The notes beneath the pieces were generated by a model. That model did not search any database, was not told where the DNA came from, and saw only the letters and a list, made by a program, of their open reading frames with translations. Shown here one piece after another: positions 30,477 to 40,430 of a DNA stretch of 64,000 nt. The position numbers and the translations under genes are program-made. Numbering within the stretch: position 1 is the stretch's first letter; the number at the start of each line of letters is the position of its first letter. This DNA comes from Methylobacter sp. (GTDB lineage: Bacteria > Pseudomonadota > Gammaproteobacteria > Methylococcales > Methylomonadaceae). Where the stretch lies: contig JAGXGY010000059.1 in assembly GCA_024636505.1 (NCBI GenBank), positions 1-64,000 on the forward strand. Direction: 5' to 3'.

Positions 30477-30779
30477 ATGATGAATAACGGCATGCGCCCC
30501 ATTCACCCCGGCGAAATCCTGCGTGAAGACTATCTGGTTCCGCTTGGGCTGAGCGTAAACGCATTGGCTAATGCGCTGCGCGTTCCTGCTACCCGGCTGC
30601 ACGAAATTGCCAAAGAACGCCGTTCCATTACGCCCGATACCGCACTGCGCTTGGCGCGTTACTTCGGTGGCGATGCCCAATCCTGGCTGAATCTGCAAAC
30701 CGCTTACGACTTGCGCGTGACTGAGCAACAAGCCTTACCCGTTATTGAGCGGGAAGTTTTGCCACGCGAGGCGGCCTGA
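30477..30779 (+). CDS. higA: HigA-type antitoxin
   Basis: MRPIHPGEILREDYLVPLGLSVNALANALRVPATRLHEIAKERRSITPDTALRLARYFGG. Confidence 0.92.
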   Translation: MMNNGMRPIHPGEILREDYLVPLGLSVNALANALRVPATRLHEIAKERRSITPDTALRLARYFGGDAQSWLNLQTAYDLRVTEQQALPVIEREVLPREAA

Positions 30780-30796
30780 CTCTCATCCTTATAACT

Positions 30797-32320
30797 TCAA
30801 CCTATTTTATCAAGAATAAGCCTTCCCGCCGCTGCCGCCTGCTTCCGCCATTGCTTCCAGTAATTTTCAGATTGCTGTTGGCGCAAACAGCGTAAATAAC
30901 GCACCCGTTGGGCCGCGTTAAGATGTTCGTGGATCAGCGGCATCAAGCCGTCTTCGATATTGTAGGCGGATTTATCAGCGGCAAGACAAACGGGGACGAT
31001 GCAGTCCGGCGGTAAACTCAAATCGTGGGCCAGCGCGTCGCAAGCCTGTCGAATGCTGTGCGCTTTGGCGTTGTCCGGTTGCTGGATATTGTATGGGGGA
31101 TTCCATTCACGGACCGGGCGCAAACGGTCGCAATGCGTAGCCACCGCTATGATGACCGGCAAGGCTTGATTAGGGCATTGTTCCTGGAAATACTGGCGAA
31201 TGGCATTCAGTTGCTCTGTATCAATTTGGCGGGCGGCTTGCGCGGCATTGCACACCATTAAAATTACATCGACTTTTGCCCATTCCTGCATCAACGCCTC
31301 AGGCGCTTGGCCGTGCATTAAACCGCCGTAACCGGCGCTGTCCAGTATGATGGCTTGCTGCAGGCCATCGCGTTCAAGCAGGTAAGGGGTAATTGCCGAG
31401 GTGGTGGGCAAAACGCCTTCCGCGCTTTTTATTTCGCCGAATAAGGCGTTAATCAAACTGGATTTACCGCTGCTGACTTGGCCTACAACAAGCAGACGAA
31501 GCGGCTCTATCGACTGTTCATGCGCTTTACTTTCCGCAATATCTTGTTGTGAGGCGGCGGTTAATACCTCGGTCGGGGCAATATCGTCCAGGGTTAACTG
31601 CCCGCTGTAGAGTTGGATCGCGTAATAGCCGAGCTTGTTAATATAGGCGCTGATCAGCCGTTGCGATATTTCACGGGTAACGGTATTCAGCCCTTTGTCG
31701 ATCAATAGACTGCGTGCTTTAGCCAGCGCCGCGCCCGCCCAATTAAACAGCCAATTGCCGACACCGAAAACCGATCTAAATTTATTCAAGGTATCGACCG
31801 CCTGCTTGGCGCGCAATAAATCGCCGACTCTGACCGCATGACTGCCGGGAATTTTGTCTAATACGTCATGTTGAATATCTTCACAGACCAGTACAATCAG
31901 TTTCAGCAAATACGGCAGCGGAAATTCTAAAATCGGGTATTTGGAATCGGCATGAAAGTGCCTGGCAACCCGCGCCAATACTTCATTAGTCAGTTTTAGG
32001 GCTTTGCTTGAGTTCGTCAATACATCCCTCTCTGTTTGCCAGCGTTCGGTTAACGGCTTAAGTTCCTGCCACGCCAGTTGCGCTCTATCCGGCCAATTTG
32101 GATTAGGCTGAATCTCGATGGGTTCTACCAACAGCGGCTTTGCGCTATGACTGCGCCAGCGCAGCAGGCCATAGACCAGTGCCATGTTCGCCGATAAAAT
32201 GCCCAAACCCTGATAAAGCCAACCGTGTTGCCATAACCAGTAGCCGCCCAAGCCTATTAACGCCAGCCAGGGTATTAGAAACACCACCGCCAACAACCTG
32301 CCAAAGCGCGTTACCAGCAT
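30797..32320 (-). CDS. Membrane-associated Era/dynamin-like GTPase
   Basis: P-loop VVGQVSSGKSSLINALFG, DSAGYG; N-terminal TM pair. Confidence 0.75.
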   Translation of the reverse strand: MLVTRFGRLLAVVFLIPWLALIGLGGYWLWQHGWLYQGLGILSANMALVYGLLRWRSHSAKPLLVEPIEIQPNPNWPDRAQLAWQELKPLTERWQTERDVLTNSSKALKLTNEVLARVARHFHADSKYPILEFPLPYLLKLIVLVCEDIQHDVLDKIPGSHAVRVGDLLRAKQAVDTLNKFRSVFGVGNWLFNWAGAALAKARSLLIDKGLNTVTREISQRLISAYINKLGYYAIQLYSGQLTLDDIAPTEVLTAASQQDIAESKAHEQSIEPLRLLVVGQVSSGKSSLINALFGEIKSAEGVLPTTSAITPYLLERDGLQQAIILDSAGYGGLMHGQAPEALMQEWAKVDVILMVCNAAQAARQIDTEQLNAIRQYFQEQCPNQALPVIIAVATHCDRLRPVREWNPPYNIQQPDNAKAHSIRQACDALAHDLSLPPDCIVPVCLAADKSAYNIEDGLMPLIHEHLNAAQRVRYLRCLRQQQSENYWKQWRKQAAAAGRLILDKIG

Positions 32321-32323
32321 AAG

Positions 32324-33499
32324 CTAAGTTCCCTTGTTTTTGAGCAATTGACGCGCATGGGCGAAGGCTTGGTCGTAAGCCTGTTTTAACGTCGCATGGT
32401 CGGGTAAAGCGCCGCGTTTGACGCCCTGCAGATACACGCAAAAAGCCTTGCCCAGCGCATAGGTCATCGCTCCCGAATAAACGCCCGCCACCGCCGAGCC
32501 GTAGACAGGGACGAATTTAAGCAGTTCCCGCCCTAATAATCCGATACCGACGCTGACGCCGATCAGGCTGGTAAATTCGGCATAAAGCCTGCGGGTCAGC
32601 TCCAGGCCGTAAATCGAAGCGATGCTGTGAAACAGTTTGGCCTGCACGGCCAGCACTAACGGCAAACCGGCCAGCGGAACCGCGCCCATGCCGGCATTGA
32701 GTAGCGCATAGCCGATCAGGTGCGGATGGGCTTGCCTGGCATAAAAATCCAGTAATTCCTTATGCGGCTCGGTACCGCGCAATAAGCCGATCACGCCTGT
32801 CGGCAATACGCTTTCAATGGTGTTCCACAACGCATCCAGCCCGTAATCGACAGGCTCAAAACCGTCTTCCGGCAGGGTGAAATCGACCGGCAAAAAATGC
32901 ACCGGCACCGACTTAAACCAGTCGCGCTGATGCAACAGCGCCTGCGCTAAAGCATGAGACACTTGCGGCGGAAAGGGTGTTTGTTGATAAGGATAAGCTT
33001 GAATATGTCCGGCACCGTCGGCATAGCCTTCGTGCAAGGCGGTTTGCACCACGATGATGGGCCAGTCCGAGTGCTGCTTATGAATGGTCAGCACTGTATT
33101 AACCACTTCTGCCTGATTCATGTCCAAAGCCCGGAGCACCACAATTAATACATGCGACTGCTCGGCGCACCAGGCCAGGTCTTCGCCGGGATTGTAAGCG
33201 GTTTCGCCCAGGCCCCGCGTATCAAGAAAACGCAGCATCGGATGGCTGGATGATGGAAAATCATAAAACCGCGAGCGTTTGGTACATGCCTGGAAACCAT
33301 TGCCGATTTCTGCCGTATCGCTGCCGGTTAATGCCCGAATCAGCGAGGTTTTGCCGGCTTGCGTTTTGCCCAGCAGCCAAAAAACAGGAATCGGCAAGCG
33401 TTGCTTGACTTCGTTTATCTTGACCTCTATGCCGATCGCTTTGGGACTGAATAGCGCATCGCCTAAACCTTTCCACGACCAACTGCCGAGGATATTCAT
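32324..33499 (-). CDS. GTPase with DUF697-like C-terminal region
   Basis: P-loop LLGKTQAGKTSLIRALTG, DTRGLGE; C-terminal hydrophobic GMGAVPLAGLPLVLAVQAKLFHSIA. Confidence 0.7.
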   Translation of the reverse strand: MNILGSWSWKGLGDALFSPKAIGIEVKINEVKQRLPIPVFWLLGKTQAGKTSLIRALTGSDTAEIGNGFQACTKRSRFYDFPSSSHPMLRFLDTRGLGETAYNPGEDLAWCAEQSHVLIVVLRALDMNQAEVVNTVLTIHKQHSDWPIIVVQTALHEGYADGAGHIQAYPYQQTPFPPQVSHALAQALLHQRDWFKSVPVHFLPVDFTLPEDGFEPVDYGLDALWNTIESVLPTGVIGLLRGTEPHKELLDFYARQAHPHLIGYALLNAGMGAVPLAGLPLVLAVQAKLFHSIASIYGLELTRRLYAEFTSLIGVSVGIGLLGRELLKFVPVYGSAVAGVYSGAMTYALGKAFCVYLQGVKRGALPDHATLKQAYDQAFAHARQLLKNKGT

Positions 33500-33639
33500 A
33501 GAGATTACATAAGAAAAAGGATCGTCATATTCTGCCCTGATTAAATGGAGGCCGGGCTATCGATTCGTAGCATCGAACCTTTGCCGAAAGGCTATTGCAT
33601 AGATGGGTTTCGCTCAGCTCTACCCATCCTGCCGCCTAC

Positions 33640-34872
33640 TCAAGATATTGAATCGATTCGGCTGACAAGCGCGCTGGACGCTAACTCCAAACCCAGTTTA
33701 TAACATTCGCTGGCTCTGTCTTTATCGCCTTGGGCAAACAGCAAATCACCGAATAGTTGATAAGCGGAAACGGTGGGCTCTATTGAAATGCTTTTGTTCA
33801 GGTAGGTTTCGGCTTTTTGCTTATCGCCGCATTTGATGCTCAATTTACCCAATACGGCGAGGAATATGGCATCCCGCGGGTGCATAGGCAACCACTGCTC
33901 GGCAGTTTCAAGCTGCCTTGCAACATTAAGCGACTGTACATTGCCGAATAGCACTACCAGCGTTTGATCCCAGGCTGTCGACAGGGCTCTGGACAAGCCG
34001 CCTTCAACCTTGGCACCGGCTCCCGCGTCTATCATCGCCGCAAAATAAATCGCCGAAACACCTTTCATCTGTCTTATGTAACCGGGAATTTCCGACCATA
34101 GCAATTCAATTTCCGCCACACTGCCTCGCTCGGCGGCCTGCTTTAACAATTTACTGAATACTTCGGTTTCCAGCAGTTTTATTTCGGCTTCCATCAACAC
34201 CTTATTGGTATTCAATGACGGAAGCAGTTTGCGGATGCCTTCCCAATCGCCGGCCTGTTGATAGGTCTGATGTAATAATCTTAATACACTGGCATGACTT
34301 GGATCGATCGAATGTAGGCGTGTCAGCGTTTCCAAGGCTTGACCGAATTGCTTTTCCGACAAATGCAATTCTGCCTGGGTCAGCCCTATTGCCACATCGG
34401 AACCTTGTGCGCCATCTGCTGCTTTTTTCAGATATTCATCTCTTTTATCGAGCGCACCACGAGACTGTGCGGCCCTTGCCGCAGTCAAATAGTGAATCAA
34501 CGGAGCACCGCTTTGCGAGGCATGCTTGATCAATACTTTTTCGGCTTTTTCCCAGTTACCCTCTGCAGAATCCACTAAACCAGCAATCAGCGCTTCCTGG
34601 GAGCGGTTAAATTTAATACTTTTTCCACGATTTTTAACATGGCCTGGCAATCTGAGCAGCCAACCTAAAAACCGGAAGAAGATATAAAACACAAAAAAAC
34701 CCATGATCAGGCTAACCACAAAAACGATTAGCGATGTTTCCAAGGACCAATGTCCTATACCGATCAACACATAACCGGGATTCTCAAATCCGCCCAACCA
34801 TTTATTGGCTAAAAAAGCGGCAACAATGGCAACAAGCAGCGAACCCAGAAAATACATTATATTTTTCATCAT
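33640..34872 (-). CDS. hemY: HemY, heme biosynthesis-associated TPR protein
   Basis: N-terminal TM pair, TPR-like body, adjacent to hemX/hemD/hemC. Confidence 0.88.
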   Translation of the reverse strand: MMKNIMYFLGSLLVAIVAAFLANKWLGGFENPGYVLIGIGHWSLETSLIVFVVSLIMGFFVFYIFFRFLGWLLRLPGHVKNRGKSIKFNRSQEALIAGLVDSAEGNWEKAEKVLIKHASQSGAPLIHYLTAARAAQSRGALDKRDEYLKKAADGAQGSDVAIGLTQAELHLSEKQFGQALETLTRLHSIDPSHASVLRLLHQTYQQAGDWEGIRKLLPSLNTNKVLMEAEIKLLETEVFSKLLKQAAERGSVAEIELLWSEIPGYIRQMKGVSAIYFAAMIDAGAGAKVEGGLSRALSTAWDQTLVVLFGNVQSLNVARQLETAEQWLPMHPRDAIFLAVLGKLSIKCGDKQKAETYLNKSISIEPTVSAYQLFGDLLFAQGDKDRASECYKLGLELASSALVSRIDSIS

Positions 34873-34884
34873 GTATTCTCTAAA

Positions 34885-36171
34885 TTATTGCGCGGCAGGC
34901 GCTGCTTCAACAGGCTTGGGCGTTTCAGCTGCGGGTGCCGGTTCAGCAGGTTTTACGGCTTCAACAGGCTTTTCGATTGGCTCAAGTTTGGCTTTTTCAT
35001 CCGGCGGCATTGATTTATCGGCATCCAATCTCAGCTTGGTAATATCTCTAAGCATTTTCAACGACAGACTGATGTCAGGAAATTCGCTGCGAATCTTAAT
35101 GGCATTAAATTTGTCCAACTCGGCAATAAAATTATTGGTCTGCGCATCTTTGGCAAAGTTTTTTTCTGCCCATTTTTTTGCATCAGCCAGACTCGATTGA
35201 TACAGCTGCTCATGCTGCTGAACCAGCGCAATTTTGGCCATTTCCAGCTTTACTCTTAACTGCTCGCGAATAAACCGGGCTTGTTCCGGCGTCAATATTT
35301 CTTTAATGGGATGCTCGGTGTGCCTGATAGTGACTATCTCTTCGAGTTGATCTATTGCCGAATCAAGCAGGTTGTGAGCGGCCTTATCGCTTGACTCTTG
35401 TTCTGTTGAAGACGGCGTCAATTCTTTTCCGATATACGGCAAAAACAAGACCAACTTATCAACCTGATTTTGCAGCGATTGAATCGATGCGTAAATACCT
35501 ACGGTATCGGCAACGTCAACGCTACGGATGGCTGCAATATCCTGGGCGATTTGTTCGCGTATTTTAAATACCCCGGCATCGCCGCTTTCTCTCAGGCGTT
35601 GATCCGCCGCTTCCAAGGCTTCGTAAGTGGCATGCACATCGCCGACTAAATGCAGGCGTTGATTGGCTACGCTTAACAGATATTCGGCATCGGCAATTAA
35701 CCAGTCGCTACGGGTCTTGCCCAATTGACGCTGTACTTGCGAAATTGCGCTGCTTAATTCATTCTGCGTACTATCGAGCTTTTCGTTATGCTGCTGAGAA
35801 AAATCCGCCAGTATTTTGGTAAAATGGGCCTCTTTTCCGGCAACATCCGCTTCTACCGTTGCCAGTTGCGATTGCATCGCGGCAAGCTGCATCTGATAGC
35901 CGCTAATCTGTTTTGACAACTCGATTAAATGCATATCGCCTTTATTGACTTCGCCGCCCAAATCAGCCTGTTGAGAACGTAATTGCTGAAAAAGATAAAA
36001 ACCGATACCGGTGACACTGATAATAATAAGCAACATAATGATACCGAACCAAAGTCCGCTACGCGACTTGCGAGGTTGGCCTGCAGGAGCTAGCTGAGGA
36101 GCATTAGCCGACGCGGAAGCTTTGCTGTTTTCGCTCACATTCTGTTGTTGTTGTTCACTCAATTCGGCCAC
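34885..36171 (-). CDS. hemX: HemX-like protein
   Basis: Single TM, coiled coil, DWLIADAEYLLSVANQRLHLVGDVHATYEALEAADQRL. Confidence 0.88.
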   Translation of the reverse strand: MAELSEQQQQNVSENSKASASANAPQLAPAGQPRKSRSGLWFGIIMLLIIISVTGIGFYLFQQLRSQQADLGGEVNKGDMHLIELSKQISGYQMQLAAMQSQLATVEADVAGKEAHFTKILADFSQQHNEKLDSTQNELSSAISQVQRQLGKTRSDWLIADAEYLLSVANQRLHLVGDVHATYEALEAADQRLRESGDAGVFKIREQIAQDIAAIRSVDVADTVGIYASIQSLQNQVDKLVLFLPYIGKELTPSSTEQESSDKAAHNLLDSAIDQLEEIVTIRHTEHPIKEILTPEQARFIREQLRVKLEMAKIALVQQHEQLYQSSLADAKKWAEKNFAKDAQTNNFIAELDKFNAIKIRSEFPDISLSLKMLRDITKLRLDADKSMPPDEKAKLEPIEKPVEAVKPAEPAPAAETPKPVEAAPAAQ

Positions 36172-36940
36172 TCTGTTCCCCTGTCACACACGTTATTACT
36201 GTCTCAAGAATTGCTGTATCGATAGGACTATCGCTCACAGCAATTCGATTAAACCCCATATCGAAGGCTTGTCGCCTGATTCTGTCGCTAACTACCACCA
36301 AGGGTATTAATGACAATAGATTGTTGTTTTTTCCACCCAGCATCAAATGCAAATTTTGTAAGGCTTCGGCACTAGTCACGGTAATGACATCCAGGCGATG
36401 TTGCGCAAGCAACTCGACAACCGGTGAATTATCAATACGGGGAATTATTCTTTTATAGACTTCCAAATAGCTAACTGCGGCGCCTCTGCTACGTAATGTA
36501 GTCGCCAGCTGTTCGCGTCCGCCTTCTCCACGAACGATTAAAAAATCCAGGCCTTCGGCCTGCTGCAGGGGCGGCATCGCCAGCAACGCTTCACCGTTAT
36601 AACCTGTTTCAGGCACTAAATCGACGGGTAAGCCGACCATTTTCATGGCTAGCGCCGTTGACTGACCCACTGCGGCAAAACGCACAGATTTCATCGATGT
36701 TATTTTGCCATCATTCGCCTTTAGCGCAAAATTTACTGCATTGGCACTGATAAAAATAACCCAGTCAAAGCCATCCAGATTCTCCAGTGCGGTTTTTATC
36801 GGTTCGGCATCATCCGGCGAAACAATCTCCAGCGTTGGAAACCGAACAGCTATGCCGCCTTGCTGTTCAATTAACCGGCACAGGTTCTGCGCCTGATGCT
36901 CAGGCCGCGTCACTAAAACATGTGCGCCGCTTAATATCAT
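36155..36940 (-). CDS. hemD: Uroporphyrinogen-III synthase
   Basis: HVLVTRPEHQAQNLCRLIEQQGG; position after hemC. Confidence 0.88.
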   Translation of the reverse strand: MILSGAHVLVTRPEHQAQNLCRLIEQQGGIAVRFPTLEIVSPDDAEPIKTALENLDGFDWVIFISANAVNFALKANDGKITSMKSVRFAAVGQSTALAMKMVGLPVDLVPETGYNGEALLAMPPLQQAEGLDFLIVRGEGGREQLATTLRSRGAAVSYLEVYKRIIPRIDNSPVVELLAQHRLDVITVTSAEALQNLHLMLGGKNNNLLSLIPLVVVSDRIRRQAFDMGFNRIAVSDSPIDTAILETVITCVTGEQSGRIE

Positions 36941-36942
36941 GA

Positions 36943-37869
36943 TCAGTCGAACAGCGCTTGCAGAATTTTATCGGCGCCTTGCGCCAATAAGTCTTCGGCA
37001 ACCATTGTGCCGAGAGCTTTTGCCTTGTCCAATCCACCGGTTCGCTCGGCTCGATAGATTACGCTGCCATCAGGACTGCCGACCAAGCCGCGCATCAACA
37101 ATTGTTCCCCGTGACGCTCTGCAAAACCGGCAATCGGCACTTGGCAGCCGCCGTTCAAACGTGCGTTCATGGCCCTTTCCGCCGCTAAACACAGCCCGGT
37201 TTCGCTATCATGCAACACGCTCAGCATCTGATTGAGTTCCGGATCATCAATCCGGCATTCTATGCCGATAGCACCCTGACCGATCGCAGGCAGACTGATG
37301 CCGGTATCCAGACATTGGCTAATACGCGCAGCCATACCCAGTCTTTTTAAACCGGCTGAAGCCAGAATAATGGCATCGTATTCGCCGACATCCAGCTTGG
37401 ACAGACGGGTATTTACATTGCCCCTTAACGGCAATATTTCTGCATCGGGATAACGTTCTTTAATCTGGCATTGTCTGCGCAAGCTGCAGGTACCGATTCT
37501 GGCATTAGCCGGTAAATCCTGTAAGGTCGGATAATGATTGGAAACAAACGCATCGGTCGGATCTTCACGGGGTAAAATAACCGCTAAATGCAAACCTTCC
37601 GGAAACTCTACCGGCACGTCTTTCATGGAATGCACAGCAATGTCGGCCGAACCGTCCAACATACCTTGCTCCAGTTCTTTAACAAACAAACCTTTACCGC
37701 CAATTTTGGCTAAAGGCGCATCAAGAATCTTATCGCCTTGAGTAGTCATTTTAACCAGCTCAGTCCGGCATCCCGGAAACGTCCGCTCTAACAGCGTTGC
37801 AACGTGCTCCGCCTGCCACAACGCCAGCGGACTCCGGCGCGTTGCAATACGAATAATTTTTTCAGTCAA
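36943..37869 (-). CDS. hemC: Hydroxymethylbilane synthase
   Basis: [38 protein letters not shown]. Confidence 0.96.
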   Translation of the reverse strand: MTEKIIRIATRRSPLALWQAEHVATLLERTFPGCRTELVKMTTQGDKILDAPLAKIGGKGLFVKELEQGMLDGSADIAVHSMKDVPVEFPEGLHLAVILPREDPTDAFVSNHYPTLQDLPANARIGTCSLRRQCQIKERYPDAEILPLRGNVNTRLSKLDVGEYDAIILASAGLKRLGMAARISQCLDTGISLPAIGQGAIGIECRIDDPELNQMLSVLHDSETGLCLAAERAMNARLNGGCQVPIAGFAERHGEQLLMRGLVGSPDGSVIYRAERTGGLDKAKALGTMVAEDLLAQGADKILQALFD

Positions 37870-38064
37870 AAGAACACCCTTTATTTTCTAACAATAAATG
37901 GCTTTATTGTAACCCGTGTCAGTTAATGACGGTTAATCGAAGTTGAATTCCCTTACCACTTGTCCGTTTCCGATAAGCTCGCTTGAACAACGAAACCAAG
38001 CTACGACAAAGTTAAGCAGGTCGAGTTACGGCTAATGTCTACCCCGTATACGGCTGAATATTGC

Positions 38065-38085
38065 GGGCGCGAATTTATTCGCGCC
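38065..38085. repeat. Palindromic repeat unit gggcgcgaatttattcgcgcc
   Basis: 8-bp arms ggcgcgaa/ttcgcgcc; related arms at 42912-42970. Confidence 0.7.
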
Positions 38086-38251
38086 AGGTAACGCCAAGCC
38101 CTTAACTTATGGCGGTGACGTCACCCGCCCGGGAATGCCGGAATATTTTTCTTAAATGGGCGCATCAGCGGCAGGCTCATTGCGGATGTAGCCACTTACG
38201 TCAATAGCTATGTCCATTGCACAGCGGTATCCGTTATTAAATTTTGCCGGC

Positions 38252-39697
38252 TTAAACCGTGTAAGTTGTTGATGCGGTTTTTCCGCCATGCCCGGTCCAG
38301 TCGGTATGAAAGAATCGGCCTCTGGGCTGATCGGTCCGCTCATAAGTATGGGCACCGAAATAATCCCGCTGCGCCTGTAGCAGATTAGCCGGCAATCTTT
38401 CACTGCGGTAGCCGTCGTAATACGCCAGCGCGGAAGACAAGGCCGGGGTCGGAATGCTCAGCTCTATGCCTAGAATAACGGCTCTACGCCAACCTTCATC
38501 GGCTTGCTTCATCGCATCGATAAAAAAGTCGGCTAACAGCAGATTTTCCAAATCGGGATTGGCATCGTAGGCTTGCTTGATGTCGGTTAAAAACCGGCTG
38601 CGAATAATACAGCCGCCGCGCCACATCAGCGCAATATCGCCATAATTAAGTGCCATGCCATATTCTTTCGAGGCTTCGCGCATCAAGCGAAAGCCTTGCG
38701 CATAAGAAATAATCTTGGCGGCGTACAAGGCATCGCCAATCGCAGTAATCATGGCTTTCTTGTCACCGATAAATTTCAGTGGCCGTTTAGGCAATACCGA
38801 TGCCGCTTTAAGCCGTTCTTCTTTTTGAGCGGATAAACAGCGGGCAAATACCGCTTCGCCAATCAGGGTTAACGGGATGCCGAGATCCAAAGCATTGATA
38901 CCGGTCCATTTGCCGGTGCCTTTTTGTCCGGCAGTGTCGAGAATTTTTTTCAGCAACGGCTGACCATCGCTATCTTTGTACGCCAAAATAGCCGCAGTGA
39001 TTTCAATCAGATAGGAGCTTAACGCCCCCCGATTCCACTCGGTGAATATCGCCTGCATGTCATTAGCGCTTAAGCCCAAGCCGTCGGACAGCAGCTGATA
39101 AGCTTCGCCGATCAATTGCATGTCGCCGTATTCAATACCGTTATGCACCATCTTGACGTAATGTCCGGCACCATTATCGCCGACCCATTCGCAGCAAGGC
39201 CTGCCATCAACTTGCGCACTGATGGACTGGAAAATGGTTTTGACCGCAGGCCATGCATCCTTGTTGCCGCCGGGCATGATAGACGGTCCGTGTCTTGCGC
39301 CTTCCTCGCCGCCGGAAACGCCCGCGCCTATGTAGAGGATATTTTGTTCTTTTAGGGCAATAGTACGACGTTGAGTGTCAGTGAACAGTGAGTTGCCACC
39401 GTCGACAATAATATCGCCGGGTGACAATAGGGGGATTAACTTGTCGATGTACTGATCGACCACCTCGCCCGCTTTAACCATCAACATAATGATGCGCGGC
39501 GATTCCAGTTTGTCGATCAATGCTTCCAGCGAGTGGGTACCGATAATCCGGGTATTTTTGCCAGGGCCAGCCAGAAACTCATCAACTGTACGGGTCGTGC
39601 GGTTAAATACCGCCACGGTAAAACCATGGTCGTTCATATTAAGAACCAGATTTTGTCCCATGACCCCTAGGCCGATTAAGCCGATGTTTGCTTTCAT
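38252..39697 (-). CDS. gnd: 6-phosphogluconate dehydrogenase (NADP-type)
   Basis: IGLIGLGVMGQNLVLNMNDHGFTVAVFNRT, GGEEGARHGPSIMPGG. Confidence 0.95.
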   Translation of the reverse strand: MKANIGLIGLGVMGQNLVLNMNDHGFTVAVFNRTTRTVDEFLAGPGKNTRIIGTHSLEALIDKLESPRIIMLMVKAGEVVDQYIDKLIPLLSPGDIIVDGGNSLFTDTQRRTIALKEQNILYIGAGVSGGEEGARHGPSIMPGGNKDAWPAVKTIFQSISAQVDGRPCCEWVGDNGAGHYVKMVHNGIEYGDMQLIGEAYQLLSDGLGLSANDMQAIFTEWNRGALSSYLIEITAAILAYKDSDGQPLLKKILDTAGQKGTGKWTGINALDLGIPLTLIGEAVFARCLSAQKEERLKAASVLPKRPLKFIGDKKAMITAIGDALYAAKIISYAQGFRLMREASKEYGMALNYGDIALMWRGGCIIRSRFLTDIKQAYDANPDLENLLLADFFIDAMKQADEGWRRAVILGIELSIPTPALSSALAYYDGYRSERLPANLLQAQRDYFGAHTYERTDQPRGRFFHTDWTGHGGKTASTTYTV

Positions 39698-39931
39698 AGT
39701 TATCTTCTGTAATTAAGTGATAGGGAGATAATGTCAGTATTCTCGTTCCTGCGTGCTACGTCGCTGCCATTAAGATAGGATTTACTCTATTGTGATTGTG
39801 GGCGCGAATGTAACCATAACTATTTCGGTCATTCATTTAATGGCAGTGGCGTGCGGTGACCAAAAGCACTATAACCCCTGACAGAGTTTTTTTCATGGCT
39901 TTCGTGGACGATGGATTTTTTCAGGCTACAT

Positions 39932-39967
39932 GTTTCAATCCACATTCGACCTCATCTGCCAAATGAC
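39932..39967 (-). repeat. Solo CRISPR-repeat-like element B, 36 nt
   Basis: Minus strand GTCATTTGGCAGATGAGGTCGAATGTGGATTGAAAC; stem CATTTGGC/GTCGAATG; related to 18544-18579. Confidence 0.6.
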
Positions 39968-40003
39968 TTGTCTTACGACAATCCATCGACAGATAGAGGT
40001 CAA

Positions 40004-40408
40004 TCAATGCTTGCCCGGCTCCAGTTTTACCCCTCGCCGTTCATAAGTCACATAGGCCTGTAGCGCAGTCATTTTTGGATCATCGGCGGCTAACGGTTGT
40101 CCTTCCAGCGGATTTTTAAGACACCAGTTGATCATTTGCCAAAGCGGTATGACTTTACCTAGCTGCTTTTGAAATTTCGGATAGGTTTCCGGATGGGTAT
40201 TGGCCGCATTCGGATGGCATTGGGCGCAGGCAACGCCATTAGTACCCAGTTTGGGACTGGTCCATAATTTGCGGCCTTCAGAGGCAACATCCATAAACTG
40301 CTGCTGCCAGCGCTGCACATCGGCATCGGTGAATTCATCGGCCAGCGCTGAACCGGTGGCCGCTAACGCCAAACACAGCGCTATTGTTGTTTGTTGATAA
40401 GTGGTCAT
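40004..40408 (-). CDS. Periplasmic monoheme c-type cytochrome
   Basis: Signal peptide and CAQCH heme motif. Confidence 0.8.
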   Translation of the reverse strand: MTTYQQTTIALCLALAATGSALADEFTDADVQRWQQQFMDVASEGRKLWTSPKLGTNGVACAQCHPNAANTHPETYPKFQKQLGKVIPLWQMINWCLKNPLEGQPLAADDPKMTALQAYVTYERRGVKLEPGKH

Positions 40409-40430
40409 GGTCTTGCTCCTGTACGGACGA

